From: Pohlia nutans
Lineage: Eukaryota; Streptophyta; Bryopsida; Bryales; Mniaceae
DNA: 64,000 bases
NCBI GenBank assembly: GCA_022496805.1
Contig: CM040085.1
Coordinates: 28,115,811 to 28,179,810, forward strand
Direction of reading: 5' to 3'
Shown: piece after piece, positions 1 to 12,994 of the stretch
How positions within the stretch are numbered: the stretch's first letter is position 1
Layout: each line of letters opens with the position of its first letter
Made by a program: the position numbers and the translations under genes
The notes under the pieces: model-generated
What the model was told of the DNA's origin: nothing
Databases searched by the model: none
Seen by the model: the letters and a program-made list of their open reading frames with translations, nothing else

Positions 1-361
1 CAGCCTGGTGTTGTGAAGAGCAACAATTAGCGTTTCGGCCAAGCTAGTGGATGTTTTTTCATCCATATAAATTGGATGAAACTTGTAGATTCTGGACGGT
101 CTGGAAAGGTCCATCCAATCGAATAATCTGGACCACTAATTTGGTCCGTCAATCTGATGGTCACAAATTGTCTGGACTGCCAAATGGACGGTCATGAATG
201 GACGATGTAGTTGGACGGTCTAGGATCACTCTCCCATTGAATTTCAAGTATAAAGAGACGTTGAATGGGGTCATTTGCTTTGGCACTCTTGCTTTTGTTC
301 TTCCTGCTGCTCTCTCATTGCTCTTAGCAGTGCTGTGTCTGGGAGATGCATGCAATCAATT
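1..361. other. Non-genic AT-rich DNA
   Basis: No gene is recognisable. Short imperfect repeats of the words TGGACGGTCT and GGTCCATCCAAT recur between about 90 and 240. Short open frames here have no recognisable domain. Confidence 0.5.
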
Positions 362-484
362 GCCTTGGGTGCTTTGAGTTGTTGTACATCAGAAGTTGGA
401 GAGCCTTGGATGCTTTGAGTTGTTGTACATCAGAAGTTGGAGAGCCTTGGATGCTTTGAGTTGAGAAGTGCTGATCATCAGAAG
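362..484 (+). repeat. 41-bp tandem repeat, about three copies
   Basis: Units start at 362, 403 and 444 with the word GCCTTGGRTGCTTTGAGTTG, so the period is exactly 41 bp. The third copy decays after its first half. A second short duplication (AATGGAGGTCCTGAATT) follows at 514-565. A 60-codon frame crosses the array but shows no known domain. Confidence 0.75.
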
Positions 485-3400
485 GTGCTCTATATACATA
501 ATCTGTTCATCAGAATGGAGGTCCTGAATTACCCAGATGCTAGACAAATGGAGGTCCTGAATTCCTCAGATGGTGGACTTGTGGATGGAGTTGACAGAAG
601 CCAGCTGCACCAGACTTGAGATGCCTCTTAGCATCTTTAGTTGAATTTGCCAATGCCAACATTAAATGTCAAGCACAACACCCATTTGTTGCGGAGCCTG
701 AGGTTCCAAGAACTTCCATAGCAGATGTATCAACAAATTGGAGATCTAGTCAATGTCGAGGATCCACACAATATGTGTCAAAGTATCAAATTCCACAGCA
801 AAGAAACCCACAAATTGTGAGGACTGCAAGGGCATGGTGAAGACATTCTCAAGGGCATGGTGTACATGGAATTGTATGTACGATATGTTTTGTGTAAATG
901 TGTAATTTTTACAAATATATTTATGTATCATGAAGGCATTCAATGCATTATGTTTGCATTTTTCTTTCGGGACAATCAAACCTCTAAAATACAGAGCCTA
1001 TGCATGATAATGTGTTTGTACTCAATATTTTCACTTTGAATGATATATTTTGCCACTGTAGAATTGTATTATTTTTATTTTCTATTTCCAAAGATGAGTT
1101 TTGAGGCCATTTGTAAGTCGTAAAGTTCTCAGTTTTTTAGCTTGAATTTGGATTACTAATATTTTGTATAGAATAAGATTGAATGAAAATTTATATCATA
1201 GTAAAGAACACATCACAGTTTCTTATATAGAAAACATTATATTATGAATTGAATTGAACTATTTTATAATTTGAAAATTAACTACGGTTATAACCTCAAA
1301 ACCTTAAATTGCAATAGTATTCAATACTAGGAGTTTTGGAATTTCAAAATAGGAGAAACCACTACACCAATTATCTTCTTTAGTCTGAGAGCCACAATTA
1401 GTCCAAGTTTTTTTCACATATCCTTGGACTAAATTTGGTATGTACTATCCAAATTAGTCCGATGATATAATAATAAAATACTTTTATTTTTATTTTTAGT
1501 AAAATACTTTTATTTTTATTTTTATTAAAATACTTTTATTTTCAAATATCTAAAAATGGTAGTGTTAGAATATTTTATTCATATTTGGCATGGTAAATTC
1601 ATAGTAATTTGGATTAAATTTATTTAGTATAGGCCACACTATATTTACATTACCACGATTACTACGAGTTATCTCAATTACTCCGTCTTGGACCTTCTTC
1701 TATTCCACAATTAGTCTGAGTTTTTGTTATTAGTCCGAGTTGGGCTAAAGTGGATAATGGGTGTAATGGTTGGATAAGATTTATTTCACTATACATTTCA
1801 TTAGTTGAGGTTATAATCAAATAAATCATATTGATTACTAAAATTGAGAACGATACCAAAAGGTCAAAAATTGTTAAAATGTAGTAGAATGCAATCTATG
1901 CCATAAACATTTAAATATATTTTTTGGAATTTAGTAACACATCAGTTAAGGAATTTCAACATCAAGACTCTAAAGAGAGGGATGCATAAATACAATCCTT
2001 TACTCCATACTATGAGTTTAAAATTATTCATATACTAGTTGTTGGCTCCAGCATCGTTGAAAAGTTCAAACACAATGCCTATATGTGGAAGGTGAAGATA
2101 CATTTTGCCAAACCTGCTTCATTTTTTCACATTTAGAATTAGAATGCACACATCATTTAGAACAAAGACAAAAATGTAAGAAAATTTAGATGGATCATGG
2201 AATAAATGGCCAAATAAAAAAGTTCCTCCTATGTGCAACAAGAACTCAAGTGGTGTAGGAAGAATTTTATCATAATAATATTATCACTGAATACTCCTAA
2301 TAGTCTTTAATACGAACTTTTATAATATCACATTCTTTGTTCTTTCACTAAATCCTAAAGAACAAATGAACATCATTCAAAATTCATAGTTTACTTTTAC
2401 AATTATTTCCTCTTATGTCACAAGAAGTTGCATTCTAATGTGATAACCGTTCTCATGAAACTTCAACCGATAGGTAATTATGTGAAGGGCCAACCCTATG
2501 TTTCATGCAATGGGTATTTGAAGGGAAAATTTTACATTGATGTGATTCTTCAATTTGGCTCTTCAAATGAGTTGAATTTTAAGTTTTCTTTGAAATCTTA
2601 CCAAGGTTGTTTTGTTAACCATTTACATTTCTCTTTAGATTAGTAAACCAATCATCTGATCATTGAAGTTAATAAATTGGTCTATTGTTTGATTAAAACA
2701 AATTATACTAGTAATTAAATGTCTTTGTAAAATATTTTCTACAAATTTGTCATTTGATTGAGTTTTATGTATTAGACCCAAACTCATTGTACTACCGGTA
2801 TATGATTTAAATATAAGATTCAAGTTGACTCTTCCAAAATTGCATGAAAATGGGAGGTTTAGGCACCCTCAATCCTCAAACTTATTCAACAAAGATGTAA
2901 GGCATTATTTCTCTTATTCAATTATTGAATGTAAAGAAAATCAAGTAGAGACTATAAATTGAGTAGGAAAATATATTAGATTTGTCATACTAGGGATTTG
3001 ACAAGTATCAATTGCATATGGATGCTTCTTATATATTTCTTAATAATTATGTTGTGAAAATCAAATGTTTGTTTGACAAATATACAAATGGGTTCTTGTA
3101 AATCCTCAACATTGTTTGATTTTTAAAAAATAAAAATTCTCATGGTTTTTTTTATCCTTGACCAATCTTTCAATATAGTTGAGATTTCAATAGAGAAGAA
3201 ATTATTACTTCAGAATGTTTTATTTCAATTTTAGTTTAACATAAGATTTTAAAATGAGATTATTTTAGCATGATACCTCACAATATTGTATTAAAGTCCT
3301 ACAAGAAAATCGGTATACATTAGTTGAATTATTTTTTAATTAATTCATTCCATCTTGACATTCAAATTATTTTTCTAAATTCTAAAAATATCCATATAGA

Positions 3401-4059
3401 ATCAAAATTTTAAAAGAGAATTCAGAATTTTCAACAATTTCAAAAACGATATAGTTTGTATTGAACCTACTTTAAGATTATATTATAACTTACAATTTTT
3501 TTGATAGAATAATGATGAAAAGAAAAATTATATACTTTTTAACTGAATAATAATAATATTTATATTCAAATATAAATATAAATATAAATATTTTAAAATT
3601 ATGATTCTAGAAAAACTTGAATTATTAAATTCATTATCAACAAGCCTACTACACATGGTTTTCCATGAGTTCTTTATAGTCCATTGACGTTTAATTCTAA
3701 AAGATCAAACTCCCTAAAAAATATGATGGATGAGAACAATGTTTTCAAGTACTTCAAGTTGCTTTTTTCATTCATTAATTTTTTTCATGATTATTTTACT
3801 AATTGATTAACATAATTATTTATCCCACAAAATTATGTAATTCTTTTGTACTAATTTTCTATAAATTGTAAGATGAAAATAATTTGTCATTATTTTGTTT
3901 TAAAAATGTTAACAAAGAAAAATTTAACAATGTAAGTGATAATTAAATTTGAAAAACAAATAAAAAATAAAAGTAAATAAAAATAAAATAAAATAAAATA
4001 AAAAATATAATATTTTTATTTAAAATACATTACAAAAGTATTTAGGTAACCTCTAATTT
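485..4059. other. AT-rich non-genic stretch
   Basis: I see no gene. There is a small A/T-rich direct repeat (ATACTTTTATTTTTATTTTT) at about 1477-1542 and runs of ATAAA near 3960-4010. Open frames are short and have no recognisable product. Confidence 0.5.
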
Positions 4060-4595
4060 CCCAACCAGGCGTTTTTTGCATGATGTACATAAACACTTCC
4101 TCTTTTCTCATACGTAAATTGTGATCTTGTTGCAACATGAAGATTCTATGGAAAATTAGCTTCATACATGTGTGCACCAAATTGAAAGGGGATGATTTTG
4201 TGAAATTTTTATACCTCATTTCATGTTGCAGGGAATCACCAAAAATTTCTCAGATCTTAGTTCAAAAGTGCTCGTGAAAAATCAACTCATAAAATTAAGC
4301 AACCAAAAAATTTCCAATATCACTACAATTAGAGTATTACATTTCAACCTGTCACAACAAATTTCATTCCTAGATTGTCAATATCTTATTTGTAATCAAA
4401 TTACAAAAGAATTTTGAATTTTGAGTTTCAAATTTTATACAAAAATATTGGTGATACCAATTATAGATCTAATCGTATAGATAGAATCTAAAATTCAAAA
4501 TGTAAAACTTTTATTTACACATCAAGTTTGAAATATCCCTCTTAGTTGCAATTTATAATACATCTTTGTAATCCTCCAAATCTAGAAAAGAGTGA
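4060..4595 (-). repeat. Decayed copy of TTAA MITE family 1, reverse orientation
   Basis: The segment aligns by eye with the reverse complement of the 577-bp element at 51516-52092. Shared words include the block around CTCATTTCATGTTG, AAATTAAGCAACCAAAAAAT and the stretch ending near ATATCCCTCTTAGTTGC. Both termini have decayed, so no TTAA ends are visible. Confidence 0.65.
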
Positions 4596-6062
4596 GGATG
4601 ATTAGGAGTTAAAAAAAATGTTAAACATTGATATGGAGTAAAATTTTGTGAGATTTAAAAAAAATAAAAATCTATTTGTATAACATAAAGTCAACGGAAA
4701 TTATACATTCACATTTAATCATATTGATGTAATCTCTTGTTCTTAATTTGAAATTTTCATTCAAACTTTGTCACCAAATTTCTTTTTCAAAGATTATTTT
4801 ATAATGCATATTTATAAATCATCAAATCTTGAGGTGCCTTGTGAATTTTATGGAATGTTATAAAGATTTACGTACTAATTATTGGTTTAAATGTAATGAT
4901 TAATGGAATTATGTGAAAGGTTGTTTGAAGACATTCTTTGTGCCAAATTACAAAGAAAAATTGTAAGTTACGTTTAAAAAGAAAAGTGCAAAAGAACTAA
5001 ATATAAGACATTCAAGTAGAACTTGGGATGCACCACATTAAAGACTTTCAAAACATTTGAATTTAAAAAGTAATAGATTAAAGTCAAGGTTAATTGATGT
5101 AAGAGGCCAATACAATGCACCAAAATATACAAGAAAGAACTTAAACAATTTATAGAAAACTACTTGGGTATTATTTTTTCAATAGAATGACTTAAAGGGT
5201 CATATTATTAAGGATTGATAGTGAGATGGTGTTAATATAATTATTTATTTGAATATTGAAACTTTTAATATCATTTTGTTTTAAATAAATGTAAAAGTGT
5301 TTGAATTTAATAATATATACTAAACAAGTATAATTTTTATTTTACATTTAAAATGATATTGCATATAAGTTTCCTATCATTATTAAAAGTACAATGTTAA
5401 TGCTTATAAATAGCTCATATTTATGTTTTTATTAAAAAATCAAAAATCAAAAATCAAAAAATTAAAAATTACAATTTACTATTTACATATCAGTAAAAAC
5501 TATTGATGAAATTCATTGTAGTCGTCTTCCCTTGTTTGTCCATTAGACGGCCAAACATCCATTGAGTCTGTTCTTTCATTTTGAGTCCATTCCTCTATTT
5601 CGTCCATCGAGATAGTTCGTCCACCCAGACCAAGTACCCTTTTCATTAGGTTCATCCACTATGGTAATTATTTTAACCCTCCCTATAGAGATTCATGACT
5701 ATATCCTATCTTGACGGATGTCGATTTTGAATCTTGAGGTCTCGACGGAGGTCCTGGCATCGTGACATGATATGGACAACCTTCATAATAAATGTACATA
5801 TTGATTTTTCCCGTGTTCTCGATGACCATGCAATCTAAGGTATTAACAATGGAAGTCCAAAGCCTAAAACAATGTGATCTATAATGATAATAATGTTGGT
5901 CTTGAGGAACCACTGTGAATAAAGAGTATGTGGGGGTAGTTTGTCAATCTATGCATCATACCAAGGCTTCATAGGCCATATGCAGTCAATCACAATGGCG
6001 GATGAAGTAAAATGTATTTTTGTAAACTAATAGGACAAGAATATAAGCTCATGGTTGTGTGG
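4596..6062. other. AT-rich non-genic stretch
   Basis: No gene is recognised. A small tandem of ATCAAAA words lies at about 5440-5465. Nothing else is structured. Confidence 0.45.
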
Positions 6063-6325
6063 TGTTGAACAAATTTCATCTACAGATTATCAATATCTTA
6101 TTCGTAATTTAATTACAAAATAATTTTGAATTTCAAGTTTCAAATTTTGTAGAAAATATTAGTGATAGCAATTATAGATCTAATCATCTAGATAGAATCT
6201 AAAATTCAAAATATAGAACTTTTATTTACACATCGAGTTCAAAATATCCCTCTTAGTTGTGCTTTATAATGCATTTTTACAAAACTGCCGAATTTGGAGA
6301 GGGGTGAGGATGTTTAAGGGTTATG
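6063..6325 (-). repeat. Partial copy of TTAA MITE family 1, reverse orientation
   Basis: About 260 bp match the same part of family 1 as 4370-4595, including TTCAAATTTTGTAGAAAATA and the block ending in ATATCCCTCTTAGTTG. Both termini are missing. Confidence 0.6.
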
Positions 6326-9300
6326 GACGCTAATTTGTCGACACTAAGAACCTTCTATTTAAAATAAAATGGAAGTTTAATTATAAAATCCAATAATATA
6401 ACTATTTTTCAACAAGAAAAATAAAAGTTGTCATTGTTTTTACAAGCTTTTGTTGTTGAATGTCATTTTTACCATGCGTTGCCCAACCTTCAAAGGCAAA
6501 GGTAGCAAGATTCACCCTTGGTGCGCCCCCTTTAAAGGTAAACTCTATAACACTGACCAATAGTGAATACCCATTGTCTATTAACCAATTTCCATTAAAT
6601 AGTAACCACTAAATACTAATAGTTTATTTGTTTTGTGTTATATAATTTTTATATATCTTCACATTTAGATTGGAGTATGATTGCCACAAATCAATGAGTC
6701 TATTACACTACAAGGCACATATATAAGACTGGAGGACCCAATAACATAGTACTATTATCCTATAGAGTCTAGTACATACATTTACCCTTGAGCGTCTATA
6801 CTGTCGTAAGTTGATAGCAGTTTCGGCACTCTTGGGAAATGAACTCAACTTCTTGGCCTGCCATATCGACTATTTTAAACGTCACAACCAATAAATAAAA
6901 AAACAGCACATAGCAGATTCTTGAAGTTTTGTATTAATTTGTACCAAAACTGCTATCCACCTACAATATAGTTATTTAGGCAAATCTCATCAATTTCTCA
7001 CATTTTAAAATATATACTATATTTTCTGGTATTTTTCTCATATAAGTTTTTATCACAATCTTGTGATGCTTTCAAAAAGGCAGTTGTATATCTTAATTGG
7101 TGTTCATGTAAAAAAATTCACCGTTGAAGCTCAAAGAGGACTTAGTCATGAGACTGTATATCAATTTTCAGAACAATCTACCATATATATTACATGATTA
7201 TAAGGTTTGATCATAAGTTGTTTTCTAAAAAATTTGAGCAAAATCAACAGGTCATTCACTGCAAACATTCTCATAAATTCTAGAACCATGATTAGCGTTT
7301 GAAATTTCAGGAGCATACAAAGATGTAATGTATCTAGGTGATCACAAAAAATAATGTTCTAAAACTAAATACAACAATAATGATTGATTCTCAAAGATTT
7401 ATGTTTAGGTGAAGTGACTTGTTGGTGACTTGTTGAGCCGTTGTTTGTGATTGTTATTAATTGTTACATTGCATAAAATGTGTAAAAATTTCAATTTTAT
7501 TTTTAGAATGTTCCGAATTATTCCAAAATAATATAAAATATGTAAATGAGATTCCAAAGATTTTGGAAATATTATATTTGAGATATATTTAAGCATTTTT
7601 CGTAATTATTATATAGATATAATGATGCAGTAATGGCAAATGTTTTACATATTGTACACTTTCTTTTGACTAATGTGATGCCCTAGTGTGAAAATGCCCT
7701 TCAAGTCATCAATCTCCCTAACTACCATGTCCCAAGTTAACTTGCGTTGACGTTTTAGTTTTTTCCCGGTGAATCAATGAACGTAATTGCAAATCTTGAA
7801 GATTTTTGTGGTCTCGTAACGGACATGTACAATTCTCTAGTTCACATTGAGTCAAAATTATGGAATTCAAATAAGTTATTAAAGTAATGATATTATTCTT
7901 CGGCACAATGTGTCCACCTGGTCCTTTAGGGGTTAAACCAATTTTCTATGATGTTTTCATAATTATATAAATAAAAATTAATTTTATAAGTTTTTTCAAA
8001 GTTTTTTTCTTGTAAGAATCATAATAATTACAAAATGCTTAAAATAGTATGGTTTTAAGGAAAAATGTAAATGATAGTGATGAACAACAAAGAGTAGGTC
8101 TGTAGGTGGCATGCTTCTTGAGCTTGCACAAAAAGAAATTCGATAGAATTTTTTTTTCTGCAATGTATGTTGGAATTTTAGGGTTTTGACCTATATAGTG
8201 CTGTAAAATACACAATTTTAACAATTTTGAAGAATGGTAAATTGGACTAGAAAGTAGAAGACACCTCCCCGCCTTCCGCCAACACTGTTTCACCACCACA
8301 CACACTTTTTTAGTTGGGACCATTTTTACTTGAAATTAGGAACAAACATAAGGTTCTTGAGCTCTTCTTTGGAACACCTCATAATCTAGCCACTATTCCC
8401 GAATCACTGTAGCAGATCCCTGAATCATAGCATATCCACATCATCTTTAGCTAAAGAAGTTGGCTAGTGAAATAGTGTTGAAATGTTTACAATGCTATTG
8501 TTGAAAAGGGTGGACTCCACTGACTGCTATAGGACCTTATGAAGTGAAAATCAACGTTTGAGTGAAAAGAACAACCAAGTATGACCCCACAGGGTTAAGA
8601 AATATTATCCTTGATCAAGTAGTACGGCAAGCACTCCATAACATTTAGTAGCCTTCATGTCCACTGCCTTTAATTCATGCACTTTACTCATCACCTTGAG
8701 CCTTCACCTGTGCACTTAGCTACTCATGAAGTACTGTTGGGTGTGAAATATTCCACACAATGTATTCTAGAGCCAAGGTAGGATAGTGCATGCTACTGAA
8801 TGTTATGTCATGAATTAATTGAGACTGCATAACATTCTTCAGCCTTTGTTGGACCACACCCTTCAACACTTTAGAGAAACTGCTAATAAAATAATTAAAC
8901 TCTCCAACCCTCATTGCTTGGCCGAGCTAAAGTTAGAGAAAATTCTGTGCGATTCCTCTGATCACGTGATAGATAGATGCTTGAGATTCGGAGGTGAACA
9001 GTGTGGGGGCTGAAAAACGTTACTGTATGTGAGACTACGTCAACTTTGGAGAAACTGACTGATTACAAAAATTGGATTATTTACTGAAACACAACACACA
9101 GACAGTAAGTTACAAGGTGGGTGTTGTACAACATTCACAAGATTGATGCTCAGAAGCCAGGGTGCCCAAAAAGTCCAAGCTGGAATGATACAATTAAGTG
9201 AGAGCAGCCCAACTTCTAAGATAGCATACATAAGATCTGAGTAACTTATTAGTTTGCCAGCCCAGCACGAGTGCACGACATCCATGATCCATGGGTCCTC

Positions 9301-9388
9301 CAACTACAGTAGCAAAGGACTGCCTGCTGTTTTGACCATCCTTCACAACAGGTGACTGATTGCAGACAGTATGGCAATATTCGTTTAC
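6326..9388. other. AT-rich non-genic stretch with one isolated MITE terminus
   Basis: No gene is recognised. A lone element end (GGTCCTTTAGGGGTTAA) lies at 7920-7936; it matches the right terminus of the family 3 element at 12098-12491, but no left partner is obvious. Open frames are short and lack known domains. Confidence 0.5.
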
Positions 9389-9524
9389 TTGGGACTTTTC
9401 CACCATGTTGGGACTCTTTGAAATCTACAACTGGCATAGATCCAGTGGGCAATTGGATCTATGACCACTGGATCTATGCCGGTTGTACATTTCAAAGAGC
9501 CCCAATATGGTGGAAAAGTCCCAA
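9389..9524. repeat. 136-bp near-perfect foldback (hairpin) element
   Basis: Two 60-bp arms (9389-9448 and 9465-9524) are reverse complements with only a few mismatches, around a 16-bp loop. The outer ends are TTGGGACTTTTCCACCAT and its complement. The right end abuts the TTAA start of the next element exactly. This is the shape of a foldback MITE; a transcript would form a long hairpin such as small-RNA machinery can process. No coding potential. Confidence 0.8.
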
Positions 9525-10074
9525 TTAACCCAACGTCCTGATTCAACATTGTTGTCAAAGAAGCGTTATAAAATGTTTGATGAAAAACAAAAATGGAGTT
9601 GATGTACAGTACAAAGCAAAGTTGTAAATGTCAATGTGAAGATTACATATGTACAGTTGGATTCATCATATTTTTTATTAATTAATTTTAATTAATTTTG
9701 CAAGGTTTTCTCTTGAAACTCAATTAAAAATCCTAAATTAACACAAAAAAATTAAAAAATATTGTAATGAAATTGGAATAACATGTGCTACGAGATGGTA
9801 TGGTTTCCATTATTTGATTGTACTTATTTTAGAAAATCATGTTTGGGGTCTCACTTTTTGAACTAAGAATGAAACTTGACATAAACCGATTGTGTTATTT
9901 AAAAAAAAATCATAATGACCTATTTTGAAAATCCAAACTGTCTAAAGGATAGTCAACTTGCTCAAGAACCAAGGGTAATTTTGGTAGATGAAAAATGTTT
10001 AATCTGGATGAGAATCGAACAGCTTTAATATGTTCGTCGTTCAATATATGGACGCTGGCGCGCTAAAGGGTTAA
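9525..10074. mobile_element. TTAA-flanked MITE, family 2 (about 550 bp)
   Basis: It starts TTAACCCAACGTCCTGATTC and ends GCGCGCTAAAGGGTTAA. Almost the whole length is repeated at 10260-10807. TTAA at both ends with C-rich terminal bases resembles non-autonomous piggyBac-type elements, which insert into TTAA; that assignment is inference, because no transposase of that type is seen here. Confidence 0.75.
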
Positions 10075-10259
10075 ACAAATGTTGCCATCAGTGTTTTTCC
10101 TGTGAAAAAATAAATTGGAAAACAATATTTGGAGAAATCTTAAGCTTACAATCATATTTTGATAGAATTTCTTCATATTTTGGTAGTTTTCTTCACAAAA
10201 TCTGGCTATCTATAGAGAAAATCTGGCGAAAAAAATCAAAATTTTCTCATTCTTTTCCC

Positions 10260-10807
10260 TTAACCATTTAACGTCCCGATTCAACACTGTTTTCTAAGAT
10301 TTGTTATAAAATGTTTGATGAAAAACAAAAATGGAGTTGATGTACAAAGCAAAGTTATAAATGTCAATGTGAAGATAACATCTGTACGGTTGAATTCATC
10401 ATTTTTATTATTAATATTTTTTAACTAATTTTGCAAGGTTTTCTCTTGAAATTCAATTAAAAATCCAAAATTAACACAAAAAATTTAAAAAATATTGTAA
10501 TGAAATCGGAATAACATGCACTACAAGATGGTATGGTTTCCATTATTTGATTCTACTTATTTTGAAAAATCATGTTTAAGGTCTCACTTTTTGAACTAAG
10601 AATGAAACTTGACGTAAACCACTTTTGTTATTTTTCAAAAATTCACAATATCTTATTTTGAAGATCCATACCGTACAAATGGTAGTCAACTAGCGCAAGA
10701 ATCAAGAGAATTTTGGATGGATGGAAAACATCACCGTATGTGGTGAAGGGACGCGTCAGAAATCATCCACCGTCCATAATATGAACACTGGCGCATCAAA
10801 GGGTTAA
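10260..10807. mobile_element. TTAA-flanked MITE, family 2 (about 548 bp)
   Basis: This is a second copy of the 9525-10074 element in the same orientation, starting TTAACCATTTAACGTCCCGA and ending GCGCATCAAAGGGTTAA. Internal words such as TTGCAAGGTTTTCTCTTGAA and GAACTAAGAATGAAACTTGA are shared. Two copies 185 bp apart could come from a local duplication or two insertions. Confidence 0.75.
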
Positions 10808-11364
10808 CAAAAGAGAATTGCCATATTTTGTAGAGAAATATGTCGAAATATAGCCAGAAATTAATGCTGAATTTACAGACAGTATGTATTGAGCAGTACT
10901 GTAGTAAAGTAGTACAGTAGTATTAGTACTGGACGTGTGAAATTTGGTGAAGAAGGTTCCTGGATGTAGGTCTCTCTACATCATCATGTACTGTACGGTT
11001 AAAGGGATGATGGAAACGAAATTCTAGCTAGCTTGTGGGTCATGCTTCAACATCAGCAGTCCACATAAATTAATTCCGCGTTTTTGCTGATCGAGTCTAA
11101 GAATTTTTGGAAGAATTCAATCTTTGACATAATTTTGGCGGGATCTGTACGTCGAGTCCTCACTGCCTATTCACTACAATATCCTGAAACTGGCTATGCA
11201 CTACTGTAGCTTTGAATGGTCTTATCACTGTCATGGCCCATTCACACCAAGCCCCAAGGTGCCGCACTTGCATCTGCGTTCCCGAAATGGAGGAAGGTAA
11301 AACTGAGAAACAAAAAACATATTCAAAACCTTGACTACTGTTCAAGCACTATGTAACTGCATTA
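10808..11364. other. Non-genic stretch
   Basis: No gene is seen. A GTA-rich patch (AGTACTGTAGTAAAGTAGTA) lies near 10895-10930. Confidence 0.45.
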
Positions 11365-11542
11365 GAGCATTCACACCCATGCACGCTAGAGCTGACTCGC
11401 TGAAATTATTCATTTACATTTGAAGAGCCCTTTCTTAACACGCTAGGATTGAGAGTCAAGAGGCATTTTTGAAGGGCCCTTCGCACTTTTCATTTACTTT
11501 TTGAGTGTAAGAGACTCTGAGAGGGCATGGGCGGCCATGCTC
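11365..11542. mobile_element. Harbinger/Tourist-like MITE, short form (178 bp)
   Basis: The termini are GAGCATTC and CATGCTC, flanked by the trinucleotide TTA on both sides (11362-11364 and 11543-11545). A 3-bp TTA target duplication is typical of PIF/Harbinger elements. A longer copy with the same outer parts lies at 15658-15960; this one lacks about 125 bp of its middle. Confidence 0.75.
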
Positions 11543-11545
11543 TTA

Positions 11546-12097
11546 CAGTGCTGCAAGTAGAGCCATGCTCCTTTTTTTGCGTTACATTCCTTTCCGTCAT
11601 GTGTTAGAGTAATTTCTAATTGCGTATTTTATATTTCTTGGTTGACAATAGATTCCCTCAAAATTATCTCAAGCATGCATGCGGCAGCATTGGTGTATGT
11701 GAATGGGCCATCAGTCGAGCTAGGCAAATCCATTTCTGGTTAATAATATTCTTGTCACTTGAATTATTTTTTAATTGTGTCAAAATGCAGGTGACAATTA
11801 AGAAAAATAGGGATCAATCTAAAAATTTCCAAGATATTCAAGACCTTATTGAAACAATATTAATAATAATTTTGATATAGGGTTGAAAATTCTATGAGTG
11901 ACTAAGTAAGTCATACTCTTCTATCCCATAATAAGCTTTCTGTACTCTCAAATAGAAGACTTAACTAGTCCAATGGTGTGGAGTCTGAGCACAATGACCG
12001 AGTGAACTCTTAGCCATGAGGAATAGTACATAGTTTAAGCAAACACAAAACCTATTAGAGTTAACCGAAAAGAGTGTTTCAAAGTGGAAAAGAAACC
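11546..12097. other. Non-genic stretch
   Basis: No gene is recognised. An 86-codon open frame at 11620-11880 has no known motif and I do not call it a gene. Confidence 0.45.
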
Positions 12098-12491
12098 TTA
12101 ACCCCTAAAGGTCGGGCCAATGACCATGGAATCATGCTTTATTTGTGACACTCAATTTTGCCACTGTAAATGATACACGAATTCAACTTTATATTTTTAA
12201 TAGATGAAGCCACATGTCTACTACAAATCATGATTTTTTTGTAAATTTTGGTGAAAAATTGAAATTACTATCAATGATCTTTTGAACCTCATGGTTTTTT
12301 TAGTAGTTTTGAGTAAATTCTACATGGACTTCCTATTGTTCAAATTTGTTTAATTTTTGACCAACACATGCATTGTTCTTCATTGATTCTAGAGACATAA
12401 AATTTGGTTCCATCTAAATTATATTTTTCACAATCTGATCAATTGAATTTGTCATTTTAAAACCATGAATCCTTGGTCCTTTAGGGGTTAA
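12098..12491. mobile_element. TTAA-flanked MITE, family 3 (394 bp)
   Basis: It begins TTAACCCCTAAAGGTC and ends GGTCCTTTAGGGGTTAA, an inverted repeat of about 14 bp including TTAA. Related copies are at 58186-58403 (inside an intron), with lone right ends at 7920-7936 and 36826-36842. Confidence 0.75.
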
Positions 12492-12622
12492 GTTGCAGCA
12501 AATTATCAACTTGTGTAATAATAAAACAAAGTAGCACGGAGGGGCAGGAGTCGTCCATAGATGCACAAGGCCGATCGAGTTCAGGACTCTTGTCATTCGT
12601 GAAAATCTGTACACAACACGAA

Positions 12623-12680
12623 GCGGCGGGGATTCGAGCTCAATGCCTGCCTCGTGCACCTGCTAATTAATCTACCTCAT
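12623..12680 (-). repeat. tRNA-like segment, possible SINE head
   Basis: Read on the minus strand, the segment has an A-box-like TTAATTAGCAGGTG followed about 25 bp later by a B-box-like GAGCTCGAATCCC. The spacing is roughly that of a tRNA or a tRNA-derived SINE. No acceptor stem or clear anticodon arm is visible, so it is not called as a functional tRNA. Confidence 0.4.
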
Positions 12681-12994
12681 GTATTCACAATCGCCTATCT
12701 ACTAAAGCATCGAGCAATAAGCTTCGATAGACTGACTTATCAATCGTCTAATTGAGAGGAGAGCTGCCGACTATCGACCCGATCTCACAGAATCAAGCTT
12801 GGAAACAATCAAACCTACACAGATCTCACACTGCAATCAACTAATAAGTAAAGCTGCTTGATCGGCTACACTAGCTCAACGGTGATCCTTGAATTGACCA
12901 ATTCTAACATCCTATGAAGAAGATCGATCAGCGAGTACGTCGGTCGATCAACTGTAAATGACATGTCCTGAGGAATGAAATGCGAAAAGACGAA

